A stretch of DNA of 59,269 nt from Desulfobacteraceae bacterium (lineage in GTDB: Bacteria; Desulfobacterota; Desulfobacteria; Desulfobacterales; Desulfobacteraceae), in the NCBI GenBank assembly GCA_016744295.1, contig JADGEQ010000041.1, positions 1 to 59,269 on the forward strand, read 5' to 3'. Both the position numbers and the translations under genes were made by a program. The notes under the pieces are model-generated. The model searched no databases and was not told the DNA's origin. It saw only the letters and a list, made by a program, of their open reading frames with translations. Positions 43,210 through 52,650 of the stretch are shown one piece after another; within the stretch, counting starts at the first letter, position 1, and every line of letters begins with the position of its first letter.

Positions 43210-44645
43210 AGTCCATTCTGCTGGTTCATCCCTTAGGCTATAGTGCCGCCAGGGCCAAAACAGATGTGTCCCGGATGGCCAATATCATGCCCCCCCTAGG
43301 GCTTGCAAGCATTGCCGCCTATCTGGATCAATATCATCTTCCCAACCATATGATTGACTGCTATGCACACCCTGATTCCGATGAGATGATTTTGGATTTT
43401 TTAAAAAAAGAGAACCCGGCATTTATCGGTTTTTCCTGTACCACCTCCAGCTTTTTTGACGGGATCCGCATTGCATCCCTTGCCAAAGCCCAATGTCCCG
43501 GCATCAAAATAATCTTTGGCGGGGTCCATGTCTCAGCCCTCAGGGAACACCTGATGCACCAATACCCTTCCCTTGATTATCTGGTGGTGGGAGAGGGGGA
43601 AGCAGCCTTGAAAGAGCTGCTCACCACCCCCTTGGCCGATCTTCCAACCGTCAAAGGAATTGTTTTTCGAACCGATGAAAAAAAGGTTATTTTCACAGGA
43701 TTCAGAACAAAAATGCTGGACCTGGATACCCTTCCCTTTCCGGCCTATGAAAAATTATCCGGATACCCCCATGTTTATAAACTGCCTATTTTCAATTATC
43801 CCAAGGTGCCCAATGCCAGCTGCATCTCCAGCAGGGGCTGTCCCTATTCCTGCTCCTATTGCGACAGATCTGTGTTCAAAAAAAGCTTTCGATACAATTC
43901 TGCCACCTATTTGTATGCCCATTTAAAATACTTGAAAGAGCAGTTTCATATCCAGCATATTAATTTTTACGATGACCAGTTTACATTCAACCGGGAACGG
44001 GTGGAATCCTTTGCCAGACTCATGATTGAAAATAAGTTGAATCTCACCTTTAATTGTGCGGCCCGTGCAGAGCACCTTGATTTTGATCTGTTATTGCTCA
44101 TGAAAAAGGCCGGCTGCTGGATGATCAGCCTGGGGATTGAGACCGGGGACCCCGACCTTCTGGCCCAGCACAGGCAGAACCCGGACCTGGACATGATGCG
44201 GGAGAAAATTAATTTAATTAAAAAAGCAGGTATCCGGGTAAAGGGCCTTTTAATGATGGGACTGCCAGGGGAAACCGAAGCCAGCATCCACAAAAGCCGT
44301 CAATATGTGTACTCACTTCCCATCGACGATTTCAACCTTGCCAAGTTCACTCCCTTTCCCGGCTCCCCCATTTACAAACAGATAACCCAGAAGGGCAGCG
44401 ATCTGGGGGCCTTTGATGAAGATTGGGAAAAAATGGACTGCATGCAGTTTCTCTTTGTTCCAAAGGGTATCACCAGGGAACGGATGGAAGTACTTTTCAT
44501 TGATTTTTATAAATCCCATTTTCAGCGGTTTTCGGTATTGGCCGGATATATCTCCATGCTATGGAAGTCCCCTGATTCCTGGAAAAGATTTTTAAAAGAT
44601 TTGACCGGGTTTCTCAAATTTGCCAAAAGCAATAAACGGATGTGA
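43206..44645 (+). CDS. B12-binding-domain radical SAM protein 3
   Basis: A 479-residue enzyme. The cobalamin-like domain includes PLGLASIAAYLDQ, GIKIIFGGVHVSALRE and YLVVGEGEAAL; Cys212, Cys216 and Cys219 bind the cluster (GCPYSCSYC). GIETGDPDLLAQHRQNPD and LLMMGLPGETEASI follow in the barrel, and a hydrophobic C-terminal tail of about 90 residues differs from the other two. The frame is open 19 codons upstream, but ATG 43206 overlaps the preceding stop in ATGA fashion. It ends only 12 bases before the convergent hybrid kinase gene, closing the cluster. Confidence 0.88.
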   Translation: MKSILLVHPLGYSAARAKTDVSRMANIMPPLGLASIAAYLDQYHLPNHMIDCYAHPDSDEMILDFLKKENPAFIGFSCTTSSFFDGIRIASLAKAQCPGIKIIFGGVHVSALREHLMHQYPSLDYLVVGEGEAALKELLTTPLADLPTVKGIVFRTDEKKVIFTGFRTKMLDLDTLPFPAYEKLSGYPHVYKLPIFNYPKVPNASCISSRGCPYSCSYCDRSVFKKSFRYNSATYLYAHLKYLKEQFHIQHINFYDDQFTFNRERVESFARLMIENKLNLTFNCAARAEHLDFDLLLLMKKAGCWMISLGIETGDPDLLAQHRQNPDLDMMREKINLIKKAGIRVKGLLMMGLPGETEASIHKSRQYVYSLPIDDFNLAKFTPFPGSPIYKQITQKGSDLGAFDEDWEKMDCMQFLFVPKGITRERMEVLFIDFYKSHFQRFSVLAGYISMLWKSPDSWKRFLKDLTGFLKFAKSNKRM

Positions 44646-44657
44646 TTCAATTGGGGC

Positions 44658-46385
44658 TCACTTAGGGGCTCCAATGGAAACACCGGCAAATGGCCCCTGA
44701 GGCATAGGCCCAAGCCATGAATTGACGGCATCGGCAAACACAATATTTTCACAGGGTTTGGATATATGATCCATACAGGAATCAGAAGCCCGGATATCTT
44801 CAATGGATTCCAAAAAATCGATATTCCCGGAAACGAAAAGAATGGGAACCAAGCGGTTTCTACGCCGGATGTGTTTATACACATCCAACCCGTTGAGGGA
44901 TCCGGGTAGGATATAATCCAGGCTGACCAGGTCAAATTCCTCCTTGTCAAAGGCTTCCACAGCCTCCTGACCCGTTCCGGCAACAATGACGTGATGGCCA
45001 AAAGGCTCCTGGGTCAAAATTTTCTGCTGGACACTGGATATGGCCGTCTCATCTTCCACCAGGAGAATTTTTTTATCTTTGGTCACCTGTTTTTGTTCAA
45101 TCCGTTTCTTTTCATTTTGGGTCAACTTTTTTTGAATCAAGGGAATGGATAGAACAAAGGCAGTGCCTTCCCCCTCCCGGCTGTGAAAAGAAATTTCCCC
45201 CCGGTGTTTTTCAATATATTTTTTTACATTGGCCATGCCGTACCCGGTCCCCTTGATATCCGCTAAATAGGCATTTCTGATATCCTTACCGCCCTTTAAG
45301 GTAAAGGAGGGAGCATAAATCTTTTTATGAAATTGGGTGGGAATACCACAGCCATTATCAATGATTTCAATCTTGATACAATTTTCTTTGGACCTGGTTT
45401 TGATCGTCAGCTTGGGTGTTTTTGCAAGGGACAGGGCATGGATGGCGTTCTGAATTATATTGACCAGAGAATGTTCGATCATCCCCGGATCTGCCAATAA
45501 CACCGGGATATCCCATTGAAAGTTTCGGCTTACCATGATCGGGTCCAGATCATTTTTCAAAAGACTCAGCACCAGGTCTATCTTTTCATTAATATTAAAA
45601 TATTCTTCCCTGGGCTCCTGGTCCCTGGCAAAGACCACCAGATTTTTGGTCAAACTCTTCCCCCGAAGAGTCTGTTGAAGAATAATTTCCAAACTCTCAC
45701 TAATTTTCGGCTCATTGGAGTCCATGAGGGAAAGTTCCGCATGCCCCATGATCCCTCCCAGGATATTGTTAAAATCATGGGCCATTTTTCCGGCTATCTG
45801 ACCCACCAAAGCATATTTTTCCCGTTCTGCGGCAAATTTAACAGCCTCAACCCGTTCCTTTTCGCTCTGCCTGCGATCGGTGATATCCCGGGTTGTGGAG
45901 AGAATCATTTTTTTTCCTTTGATCTCAAAAATAGAAGAAATGATCTCCACGGGAAAAATCTCGTTATTCTTCTTTTTGTTAAGGGTTTCAAAGGTTCGTT
46001 TGCCCATTTTCATCAGGTGTCGGCGGTCCTGAACGCTTCCGAGCCCCTGGCCTTTTGGATCCAAAAGCAGCATCTGGGGACTCATTTGCAAAAGTTCCTC
46101 CCGGGTATACCCGTACCGGGTGCAGGCCATATCATTCACCTCCACAAAATTTTCAAACCCCTCCTCTGAAAAAGGGTGAACAAACACGGCATCGCTGAGG
46201 CCATTAAACAATGTTTTGAATTTGGTTTCACTTTCCTTTAATTTAGTCTCGGGCTTTCTGTGCTCTGCTATATCCCTTCCGCAGCCAGCCAGTGGGTCAT
46301 CAAGCAGTTTGCCGGGAATAGAAACAAGCTGTTTTTCCAATAAACTTATTTTCTGCAACAATTGCGCATAGGAAGGTTTTTCCAT
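44658..46385 (-). CDS. hybrid sensor histidine kinase/response regulator with PAS domain
   Basis: A 575-residue soluble hybrid kinase. It has a short coiled N terminus, a PAS domain (about 50-170, NGLSDAVFVH through ILSTTRDITDRR) and a HisKA-type H-box KMAHDFNNILGG with His203. The ATPase domain shows DNGCGIP and GTGYGMANV, and the C-terminal receiver (about 438-560) has phospho-acceptor Asp490. No helix-turn-helix is present, so output goes to another protein. The frame reaches 43 codons further 5', but MEKPSYAQLL is the better start with GGA upstream. Convergent with the polyene cluster, with no direct evidence of regulating it. Confidence 0.9.
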   Translation of the reverse strand: MEKPSYAQLLQKISLLEKQLVSIPGKLLDDPLAGCGRDIAEHRKPETKLKESETKFKTLFNGLSDAVFVHPFSEEGFENFVEVNDMACTRYGYTREELLQMSPQMLLLDPKGQGLGSVQDRRHLMKMGKRTFETLNKKKNNEIFPVEIISSIFEIKGKKMILSTTRDITDRRQSEKERVEAVKFAAEREKYALVGQIAGKMAHDFNNILGGIMGHAELSLMDSNEPKISESLEIILQQTLRGKSLTKNLVVFARDQEPREEYFNINEKIDLVLSLLKNDLDPIMVSRNFQWDIPVLLADPGMIEHSLVNIIQNAIHALSLAKTPKLTIKTRSKENCIKIEIIDNGCGIPTQFHKKIYAPSFTLKGGKDIRNAYLADIKGTGYGMANVKKYIEKHRGEISFHSREGEGTAFVLSIPLIQKKLTQNEKKRIEQKQVTKDKKILLVEDETAISSVQQKILTQEPFGHHVIVAGTGQEAVEAFDKEEFDLVSLDYILPGSLNGLDVYKHIRRRNRLVPILFVSGNIDFLESIEDIRASDSCMDHISKPCENIVFADAVNSWLGPMPQGPFAGVSIGAPK

Positions 46386-46610
46386 TATTAAGATGTCCTT
46401 GTCAGCGACGGGTACAAAACAGTTTAGAAAGAAGGAAATCTGCCGACCTGCGCTGGGATTAAAAATACAAGAACCGGTTATAAAACAAACCCTACATCCG
46501 GCCCCAAAAAACATCAGAAATCTGCTGAAACTATTGTGTAATTACATTATTTTTAAGGTAAAATCCATCCATAAAAGAGCCGTTAAAAGAAACAAGCGCC
46601 TAAATAGATT

Positions 46611-47471
46611 CTATACCTTTGCCTTCCTTGTGGCCAGATACACATTGGCAACAAAAATCAAAAAGGCACCGATCCATCCAGACAGTGACAGGGAGGGATC
46701 CATGGCAATGAAGGGACCCAGCATGGCGGCCAACAAAATCCGGGTGGAGGAAATGATGCCTCCCTCAATGGCGGTGACATACTTGAACCCTAGGGTCAAA
46801 AGGTATTGGCCGGCAATGGCAACGGCCGAGCACCAGAACAGATAATTGAGTTCCTCTACAGAAGGAATTCTCATCTGATCGTAAAAAAGACAAAACACAA
46901 TCACAGTGCCCAAACCAAACATGAAAAAGAGAGTGGTCTGGGTATCATGAACCCTTCGTGACAGATTCAGATACATAATGGCAATGGCGGCACTGATACC
47001 GGAAGCAAGGGACCACAGGGAGTTGAAATCAAATTCCATCTTGTTGGGGGCCAATATCAGCCAGACCCCGGTAAAGGCGATCAAAACAATGATAATATCC
47101 ACAATATCCCGCTGGCGCTTAAAAAGAAACCATGAAAACAGTGCAATAAACAAAGGATAGGTCATGTTTAAAATATTGGCCTGGGCAACCGAGGTCAGTT
47201 CAACCCCCTTAAAAAAACAATACACCGCCAGGCAGTTACCCAGGGCTCGGCCCACCAGAAATCTTTTTTTGACAACCTTGATTTTTTGTTTAAAGATTCC
47301 CATGGACAGAAGAACCGTGGCAAAACCCACGATAAACCGGGCAAAGGTAAACAGGGAAGAATCAATTTTAAGCCCGGCCATGCTGGACCATTTGATAATT
47401 ACAGTGGCCAGATAAAAACAGAATGCCGAGGCGAACACGGCCAGGCATCCCAGGGTGGTTTTGGTATCCAT
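46611..47471 (-). CDS. EamA/DMT-family transporter
   Basis: A 286-residue inner-membrane protein with about ten hydrophobic segments, arranged as two EamA repeats (first about 5-140, second about 150-280). ANILNMTYPLFIALFSW and TAIEGGIISSTRILLAAMLGP are the repeat signatures. Members export amino acids, nucleotides and other metabolites or act as sugar carriers; substrate unknown. It is divergent from tyrA across 123 bases. Export of an aromatic compound is only a contextual guess. Confidence 0.85.
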   Translation of the reverse strand: MDTKTTLGCLAVFASAFCFYLATVIIKWSSMAGLKIDSSLFTFARFIVGFATVLLSMGIFKQKIKVVKKRFLVGRALGNCLAVYCFFKGVELTSVAQANILNMTYPLFIALFSWFLFKRQRDIVDIIIVLIAFTGVWLILAPNKMEFDFNSLWSLASGISAAIAIMYLNLSRRVHDTQTTLFFMFGLGTVIVFCLFYDQMRIPSVEELNYLFWCSAVAIAGQYLLTLGFKYVTAIEGGIISSTRILLAAMLGPFIAMDPSLSLSGWIGAFLIFVANVYLATRKAKV

Positions 47472-47594
47472 GGATATTATTTTAAACTATTAATGGGTTA
47501 AGGACCGTTAAATTTATCAATCATTCTTGAAATTGATACCTTTAGGTGATAATTTAATTGCCTGTGGGCAATAATTTTGTAAAGAACATATAAA

Positions 47595-48737
47595 ATGACA
47601 AAAGACAATAAAAACTTTCAGGAACAGATCATCCCCCTGCGGGATGAAATTGATTCCATCGATTCAAAGATTCTGTCTTTGCTTGCCCGACGCCAGACCC
47701 AGGTGGAAAAGGTAGTGGGACTGAAAAAAGCTCACAGCATACCTGTATACCACCCGGCAAGGGAGGAAGATCTGATCTCCAGGCTTCGGATCCAGTCACA
47801 AAACCATGATCTGGACCCTGATTTCATGGAAGATCTTTACCGGGTGATCATCCGGCAGTCCCGGGTAAAACAAACCCAGAAAATGGAGCACAAGGGGGTA
47901 AGGCCCAATGCAAAAATACTTGTCATTGGCGGTACCGGTCAGATGGGAGGATTATTTGCCACCCTCTTTATCAAATCCGGGTATGCGGTGAGAATTTTAA
48001 CCGAGCAAAACTGGAATCAAGCCTCCGATCTTTGCCATGAAATTGATCTTGCCCTGGTATCCGTCCCCATTGAAAAAACAGTCCGGGTCATTGAAAAAAT
48101 CAGCCCTTTTCTACCCCCCGAAGCCCTGCTGGCAGATCTGACCTCGATAAAAAAAGAACCGGTTCACCAGATGCTTTCATCCCATGGGGGACCCGTACTG
48201 GGAGTTCATCCCCTGTTCGGACCCACCCTGAGCTGCCTGGACAAACAAATCATCGTGATCACGCCGGGAAGGGACAAAACTTCTAGTGAATGGTTCACCG
48301 AGCAATTGACCCTCTGGGGAGCGGTGATTGTCGAGTCCACAACCGACGAACACGATGAAATAATGGAAATTGTCCAGGCATTGCGCCATTTTGCCACCTT
48401 CTGCTTTGGTGAATTTCTCTGCCACCGCCGGACAAAACTGTCCCGAACCCTGGAATTTTCAAGCCCTATTTACCGATTGGAACTGGGAATGGTGGGCAGA
48501 CTTTTTGCCCAGGACAGTTCCCTGTATTCGGAAATTATTTTTGCCACTCCGGAGCGGCGGGCCCTGCTGAAGGAATTTATTCTCTCCCTGACCCGCCATG
48601 TGGACATGCTGGAAACCAACAACAAACAATTGTTCATTGATCAATTCGAGCACGTGGCCCAATGGTTCGGGCCCTTCAGCGACCAGGCCATGCGGGAGAG
48701 CACCTTTCTCATCGACAAGCTCATCGAACGGTTTTAA
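47595..48737 (+). CDS. tyrA: bifunctional chorismate mutase/prephenate dehydrogenase
   Basis: A 380-residue T-protein of the E. coli TyrA type. Residues 10-95 form the AroQ chorismate mutase helices (LRDEIDSIDSKILSLLARRQ, then AREEDLISRLR). The NAD-binding site follows as VIGGTGQMGG (112-121), and GVHPLFGPTLSCLDKQIIV is the prephenate dehydrogenase block. The enzyme makes 4-hydroxyphenylpyruvate, the direct tyrosine precursor, and is normally inhibited by tyrosine. Its position 3 kb beyond a cluster with a tyrosine-lyase-like enzyme suggests head-group supply, though it may also be the housekeeping copy. No convincing ribosome site precedes the ATG. Confidence 0.92.
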   Translation: MTKDNKNFQEQIIPLRDEIDSIDSKILSLLARRQTQVEKVVGLKKAHSIPVYHPAREEDLISRLRIQSQNHDLDPDFMEDLYRVIIRQSRVKQTQKMEHKGVRPNAKILVIGGTGQMGGLFATLFIKSGYAVRILTEQNWNQASDLCHEIDLALVSVPIEKTVRVIEKISPFLPPEALLADLTSIKKEPVHQMLSSHGGPVLGVHPLFGPTLSCLDKQIIVITPGRDKTSSEWFTEQLTLWGAVIVESTTDEHDEIMEIVQALRHFATFCFGEFLCHRRTKLSRTLEFSSPIYRLELGMVGRLFAQDSSLYSEIIFATPERRALLKEFILSLTRHVDMLETNNKQLFIDQFEHVAQWFGPFSDQAMRESTFLIDKLIERF

Positions 48738-48760
48738 AAAACAAAGTTTTTATAGTTCCG

Positions 48761-48788
48761 AATATCTCCCTGGGTTCCAGATATTTTT
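48761..48788. terminator. terminator between convergent tyrA and sigma-54 regulator genes
   Basis: AATATCT and AGATATT form 7-bp arms around an 11-base loop, with T residues on the plus side. It lies between the two convergent stops. Confidence 0.45.
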
Positions 48789-50153
48789 CTAGTTTTCCCT
48801 ACCATATTGCTTTAGCTTTTTCAGCAGGGTTTTCCGGGTGATGCCCAGCCGCCTTGCAGCCTCACTTTTATTGCCGCCTGTAGATTCCAGGGTGGATAAA
48901 ATGGCGGTTTCCTCAATCTTGGACAGGGCAATATTTTCAAGGCCCATTTCAAGACTCAACTGGGGGGCAGATTCTTCAGAATCCGGGACGATAAAGGAAA
49001 GGTCTGATTTGCAAATATAATCGGACCGGGCCAGTACCACCCCCCGCTCCACCGCATTCATCAACTCCCTGACATTGCCTGGCCATGGATATCGAATCAT
49101 GGCGTCCATGGCATCCGGGGAAACCCCCTGAATATCCCGTTTGTTCTTTTGGGAAAATTGTTTTAAAAAATGAAGCGTAAGTTCCGGAATATCCTCGGGC
49201 CGCTGCCGAAGGGGTGGAATATCAATGCTCACCACATTAAGCCGATAATACAGGTCCTGCCTGAATGTTTTCTCTTCTGCCATACCCTTCAAATCCCGGT
49301 TGGTGGCGGCAATGATTCTCACATCCACCCGGATATTCTGGTCGCTTCCCACGGGGGTAAATTCCTTTTCCTGGATCACCCGCAGCAATTTGGCCTGCAT
49401 GGCCAGGCTCATCTCCCCTATTTCATCCAAAAGGATGCTCCCGCGGTCTGCCAGAAGGAATTTTCCCTTTCTTTTTTTATCCGCTCCGGTAAAGGCCCCT
49501 CGTTCATGGCCGAACAATTCCGATTCTAAAAGGGTTTCCGTGATGGCGGCACAATTGATCCGGATAAAAGGTTGATCCCTTCGGGGACTGTTAAAATGCA
49601 GGGCCGAGGAAACCAATTCCTTTCCAGTCCCGGATTCCCCTGTTACCAGCACATTGGCTTGTGTGGGCGCCACCATGTGAACCGTATCCAAAAGGGCGGC
49701 CGTGGCGGCACTATTCCCCAGAATATCATGGGCAAAGGCAGCCTGTTCCAGCCTGTTTTTCAAAGACTTATTTTCCGTTTTTAGAAAGATCCTCTCCAGC
49801 ACCCGCTCGACGGTAAGTTTGAGCTTGTCAAAATCAAGGGGTTTGGTTAAATAGTCATAGGCCCCAATTTTCAAGGCTTTGACAGCTGTATCCACCGAAG
49901 AATAGGCGGTCATGATGATCACCGGCATGGAAGGATTGTATTCATGAATTTGCTGCAACGCCTCCATACCTGACATTTTCACCATCTTCATATCCATAAG
50001 CACCATATCAAAGGCCTTGTCCCTGACCATGTCCACCCCCACATCCCCGTCATCGGCCAAAAAGATACTGTATCCCCAGTCGGTCATCAGGGTTTTGAGC
50101 ATCCTTGCATGGGCAGCATCATCATCCACCACCAGTATTTTATTTTGACTCAT
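48789..50153 (-). CDS. sigma-54-dependent response regulator (ZraR/NtrC type)
   Basis: A 454-residue activator. The receiver domain (1-120) has phospho-acceptor Asp54; the AAA+ domain carries Walker A GESGTGKE at 172-179, the sigma-54 contact loop GAFTGA at 219-224 and Walker B LLDEIGE. The Fis-type helix-turn-helix is at the C terminus (NKSEAARRLGITRKTLLKKLKQYG, split as NKSEAARRLG and ITRKTLLKKLKQYG). Its start overlaps the kinase gene by 4 bases, so they form a two-component pair. A matching sigma-54 promoter occurs upstream of the ZraP-like gene at 55635, its likely target. Confidence 0.93.
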   Translation of the reverse strand: MSQNKILVVDDDAAHARMLKTLMTDWGYSIFLADDGDVGVDMVRDKAFDMVLMDMKMVKMSGMEALQQIHEYNPSMPVIIMTAYSSVDTAVKALKIGAYDYLTKPLDFDKLKLTVERVLERIFLKTENKSLKNRLEQAAFAHDILGNSAATAALLDTVHMVAPTQANVLVTGESGTGKELVSSALHFNSPRRDQPFIRINCAAITETLLESELFGHERGAFTGADKKRKGKFLLADRGSILLDEIGEMSLAMQAKLLRVIQEKEFTPVGSDQNIRVDVRIIAATNRDLKGMAEEKTFRQDLYYRLNVVSIDIPPLRQRPEDIPELTLHFLKQFSQKNKRDIQGVSPDAMDAMIRYPWPGNVRELMNAVERGVVLARSDYICKSDLSFIVPDSEESAPQLSLEMGLENIALSKIEETAILSTLESTGGNKSEAARRLGITRKTLLKKLKQYGREN

Positions 50154-51970
50154 ATCGTATCCTTTTCAATTGTATCCTTTTTTTGGGGGTTTCCCCGGAC
50201 CGTTGCTGGCAGCCTGATCATAAACCGGGTTCCTTTTTCCCTGTCACTTTCCACCCGGATCTCGCCCCTTAGATTTTCAACAATTCTGTGAACAATGGAA
50301 AGGCCCAGGCCTGTTCCTTCCGGCCGGGTGGTAAAATAGGGATCAAACACCTCATCGATATGTTTTTTGTCAATCCCGCACCCATTGTCCTTCACATGGA
50401 TTTCAAGAGACGACCCATCTGGTGAATCAACCAGGGTTACCTCAAGTTTCCCCCCCTCTTCCATGGCATTGATGGCATTCATATATAAATTGAGCAGAAT
50501 CTGGTTGATCCGATCCGGATCTGTTCTGAAACGTGTTTTGTCTGTTTTAAAATTGACACTGGCAGCAATGGATTTTTTATCCAGATCGTGCCGGACCAGT
50601 TTGAGTGAATGGGAGATCAACGCCTCAAGCCTGACCTCTTTGTTATCCACCGCCATGGGCTTGGCAAATTCCAAAAGCTGGGTAATGGAACGATTGATAC
50701 GCTCCACCTCCTGAACCATTATCTGGGCAGTTTCCCTGTCATCGGAATTGTTCGCATACCGTTTCCCAAAATAGGTGGCAAACCCTTTAATGGAACTTAG
50801 GGGATTTCGGATCTCATGGGCCACGCCTCCGGCAAGTTTTCCAATGGCTGCAAGGTGACGGGTGGTTTCCACCTCTTTTTTCAACTCCTTGAGCTGGGTC
50901 AGATCCCGGAACAAAAACAAAAATCCCAACACAACCCCTTCATTGTCCATAATCGAGGAGGCTGTCATATCCAATCCCAGTTCCCCTGGGGTTCCTTTTT
51001 TAAGGGTTATCTCCCTGGATACAGGACCTCCTGAGCTCTCCACCTCACTGACCAGGACTATCATCTGGGAAAAGGGTTTTTCAAGTACCTGCCCTAAAAT
51101 TTCCTGGGCTGCCCGGTTCATGGAGGTGATCCTGTGGTCCTGGTCAATGGTGACCAGTCCTGCCGGCATATTCTGGACCACATTATCGGAAAAAGCCTTC
51201 ACACTGGTCAAGGATGCTTTGGCAGACCGATAGGCCTGGAAGCTAAAAAGGCCGATCATGCCAATGCAACCCATGAGAAAAAAAAGAATTCCCCGGCCAA
51301 GGGTCTGCTTTCGCAATTGCGCCTGGGCCAGACGGGCACGGGTCATTGAAAGCCCTGCAAATATATAATTCTCGGTCATGCCGGACATTTTATTTTCCCA
51401 ACCCATATGCCCCTTTCCTCCGGGCTTGCCCCACCTGTCTGCTCCCGGTTCCCCCTCCCTTACTTCCATCCCCATACCGTGCATGGGCTTATGGCGGCCT
51501 CGAAATCCACTGGATAGGGGTGTAAACCGCTTAAAAACCTCAAAGACTGCACTCCCATCGATTTGTCTTGTCCGATGGGAAACCAGGAGGGTATCCCCCC
51601 GTACACCGGAGATATCCGGCATGGCATCAAACATCTTACCCACAAAGGTCCCATCGCTGTGGGCAAGGATTTCCCCTGACCTTGAGGTGATCATGATATA
51701 CGCGACATCTGGCTGAATAGCCGTTTCCAAAAGCATGGCCTGAATTCTCCGGTCCGCCCACCGCATGGTCAGCATCCCAGTCCTGGTTCCCGCTTCAAAA
51801 GTTCTGATCAAAGAGATCCCCTTGATCAGAAGCCGCTCCCCGATATCCTCCTTTTGCCTTTCCATGCGATCCAGGGTCATAAAGGCAAAGATAGGCAACA
51901 GGACTACCAATACCCCTGCCATCATAAATGGAGAGAGAAAAGCGGGTATTTTTTTATTAAATGGTTTCAT
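50150..51970 (-). CDS. ZraS-like membrane sensor histidine kinase with His/Met-rich periplasmic loop
   Basis: A 606-residue inner-membrane kinase with transmembrane helices at about 11-33 and 226-246. The periplasmic sensor between them contains a His/Met/Gly-rich stretch at 158-198 (RGRHKPMHGMGMEV, then KGHMGWENKM), a candidate metal site. A PAS domain follows at about 262-365, the H-box LAGGVAHEIRNP with His385, and an ATPase domain with DNGCGID and GTGLGLSI. E. coli ZraS senses zinc; the metal here is unproven. It is first in the kinase-regulator unit. Confidence 0.9.
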   Translation of the reverse strand: MKPFNKKIPAFLSPFMMAGVLVVLLPIFAFMTLDRMERQKEDIGERLLIKGISLIRTFEAGTRTGMLTMRWADRRIQAMLLETAIQPDVAYIMITSRSGEILAHSDGTFVGKMFDAMPDISGVRGDTLLVSHRTRQIDGSAVFEVFKRFTPLSSGFRGRHKPMHGMGMEVREGEPGADRWGKPGGKGHMGWENKMSGMTENYIFAGLSMTRARLAQAQLRKQTLGRGILFFLMGCIGMIGLFSFQAYRSAKASLTSVKAFSDNVVQNMPAGLVTIDQDHRITSMNRAAQEILGQVLEKPFSQMIVLVSEVESSGGPVSREITLKKGTPGELGLDMTASSIMDNEGVVLGFLFLFRDLTQLKELKKEVETTRHLAAIGKLAGGVAHEIRNPLSSIKGFATYFGKRYANNSDDRETAQIMVQEVERINRSITQLLEFAKPMAVDNKEVRLEALISHSLKLVRHDLDKKSIAASVNFKTDKTRFRTDPDRINQILLNLYMNAINAMEEGGKLEVTLVDSPDGSSLEIHVKDNGCGIDKKHIDEVFDPYFTTRPEGTGLGLSIVHRIVENLRGEIRVESDREKGTRFMIRLPATVRGNPQKKDTIEKDTI

Positions 51971-52262
51971 AATGTATATTCCCTATTTTTACGCTATAGC
52001 TTTGCAAAAAAAGTACCACATCGAATAAGGTTATAAATCAAGCTGTTATACTATAAAGCCCCAACAAACTGGATAAATTATACCCACACAAATACCGGAT
52101 ATCGGGTAAAAAGTATACAGAAGAATAGAAAGTTTCCAATCCGCGCCTAGGACATAAAATACTTCAAGAATTCGTTTTAATTTAAACTAAAGGAAAAAAT
52201 CGGGGAGGGATTAATGTGTTTGATAGGTTTTTGGCCCATGAGGTATTGGCTCAAAAATATTG

Positions 52263-52613
52263 CTAGTGGATAGTCTTGCTAATCCGTTGGGAATTCTGTT
52301 CCCCGGTAATAATGCTAAAAGCTGTCTCAAGTTTTGTAAGGGAAAGTGAATTTATGACATTTTCCCCAACATTCTTAAGAAGAAATGATTTCTTCTCTTT
52401 TTTACTCCATTTAAGACCTTCGACCAGGGTTGCAACCCCGGATGAATCCATAAAAGTAACCCGGGAAAAATCAACTATCACCTCTTTGATATCTTCATTG
52501 CAAACCAGAAGAAGTTTGTTTCTAAAATCAGGAGAGGCAAACATATTTATCTCTCCTTGAAGTTCTATGACGGCACAGCCTTCATTTTTTTGGGTTTTGA
52601 TTAAAAAATTCAT
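52263..52613 (-). CDS. STAS-domain anti-sigma factor antagonist-like protein
   Basis: A 116-residue single STAS domain: VIELQGEINMFASPDFRN, then VIVDFSRVTFMDSSGVATLVEG with phosphorylatable Ser57/Ser58 as in SpoIIAA. Such proteins sequester a serine kinase/anti-sigma factor, or act in stress and chemotaxis-like switches. No cognate kinase or phosphatase is in the window. It lies 37 bases after the small membrane-peptide gene on the same strand and is probably co-transcribed with it. Confidence 0.85.
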   Translation of the reverse strand: MNFLIKTQKNEGCAVIELQGEINMFASPDFRNKLLLVCNEDIKEVIVDFSRVTFMDSSGVATLVEGLKWSKKEKKSFLLKNVGENVINSLSLTKLETAFSIITGEQNSQRISKTIH

Positions 52614-52650
52614 GGGTTTATTTATCTCTCAAGTAAATTCCAAGCATCAT

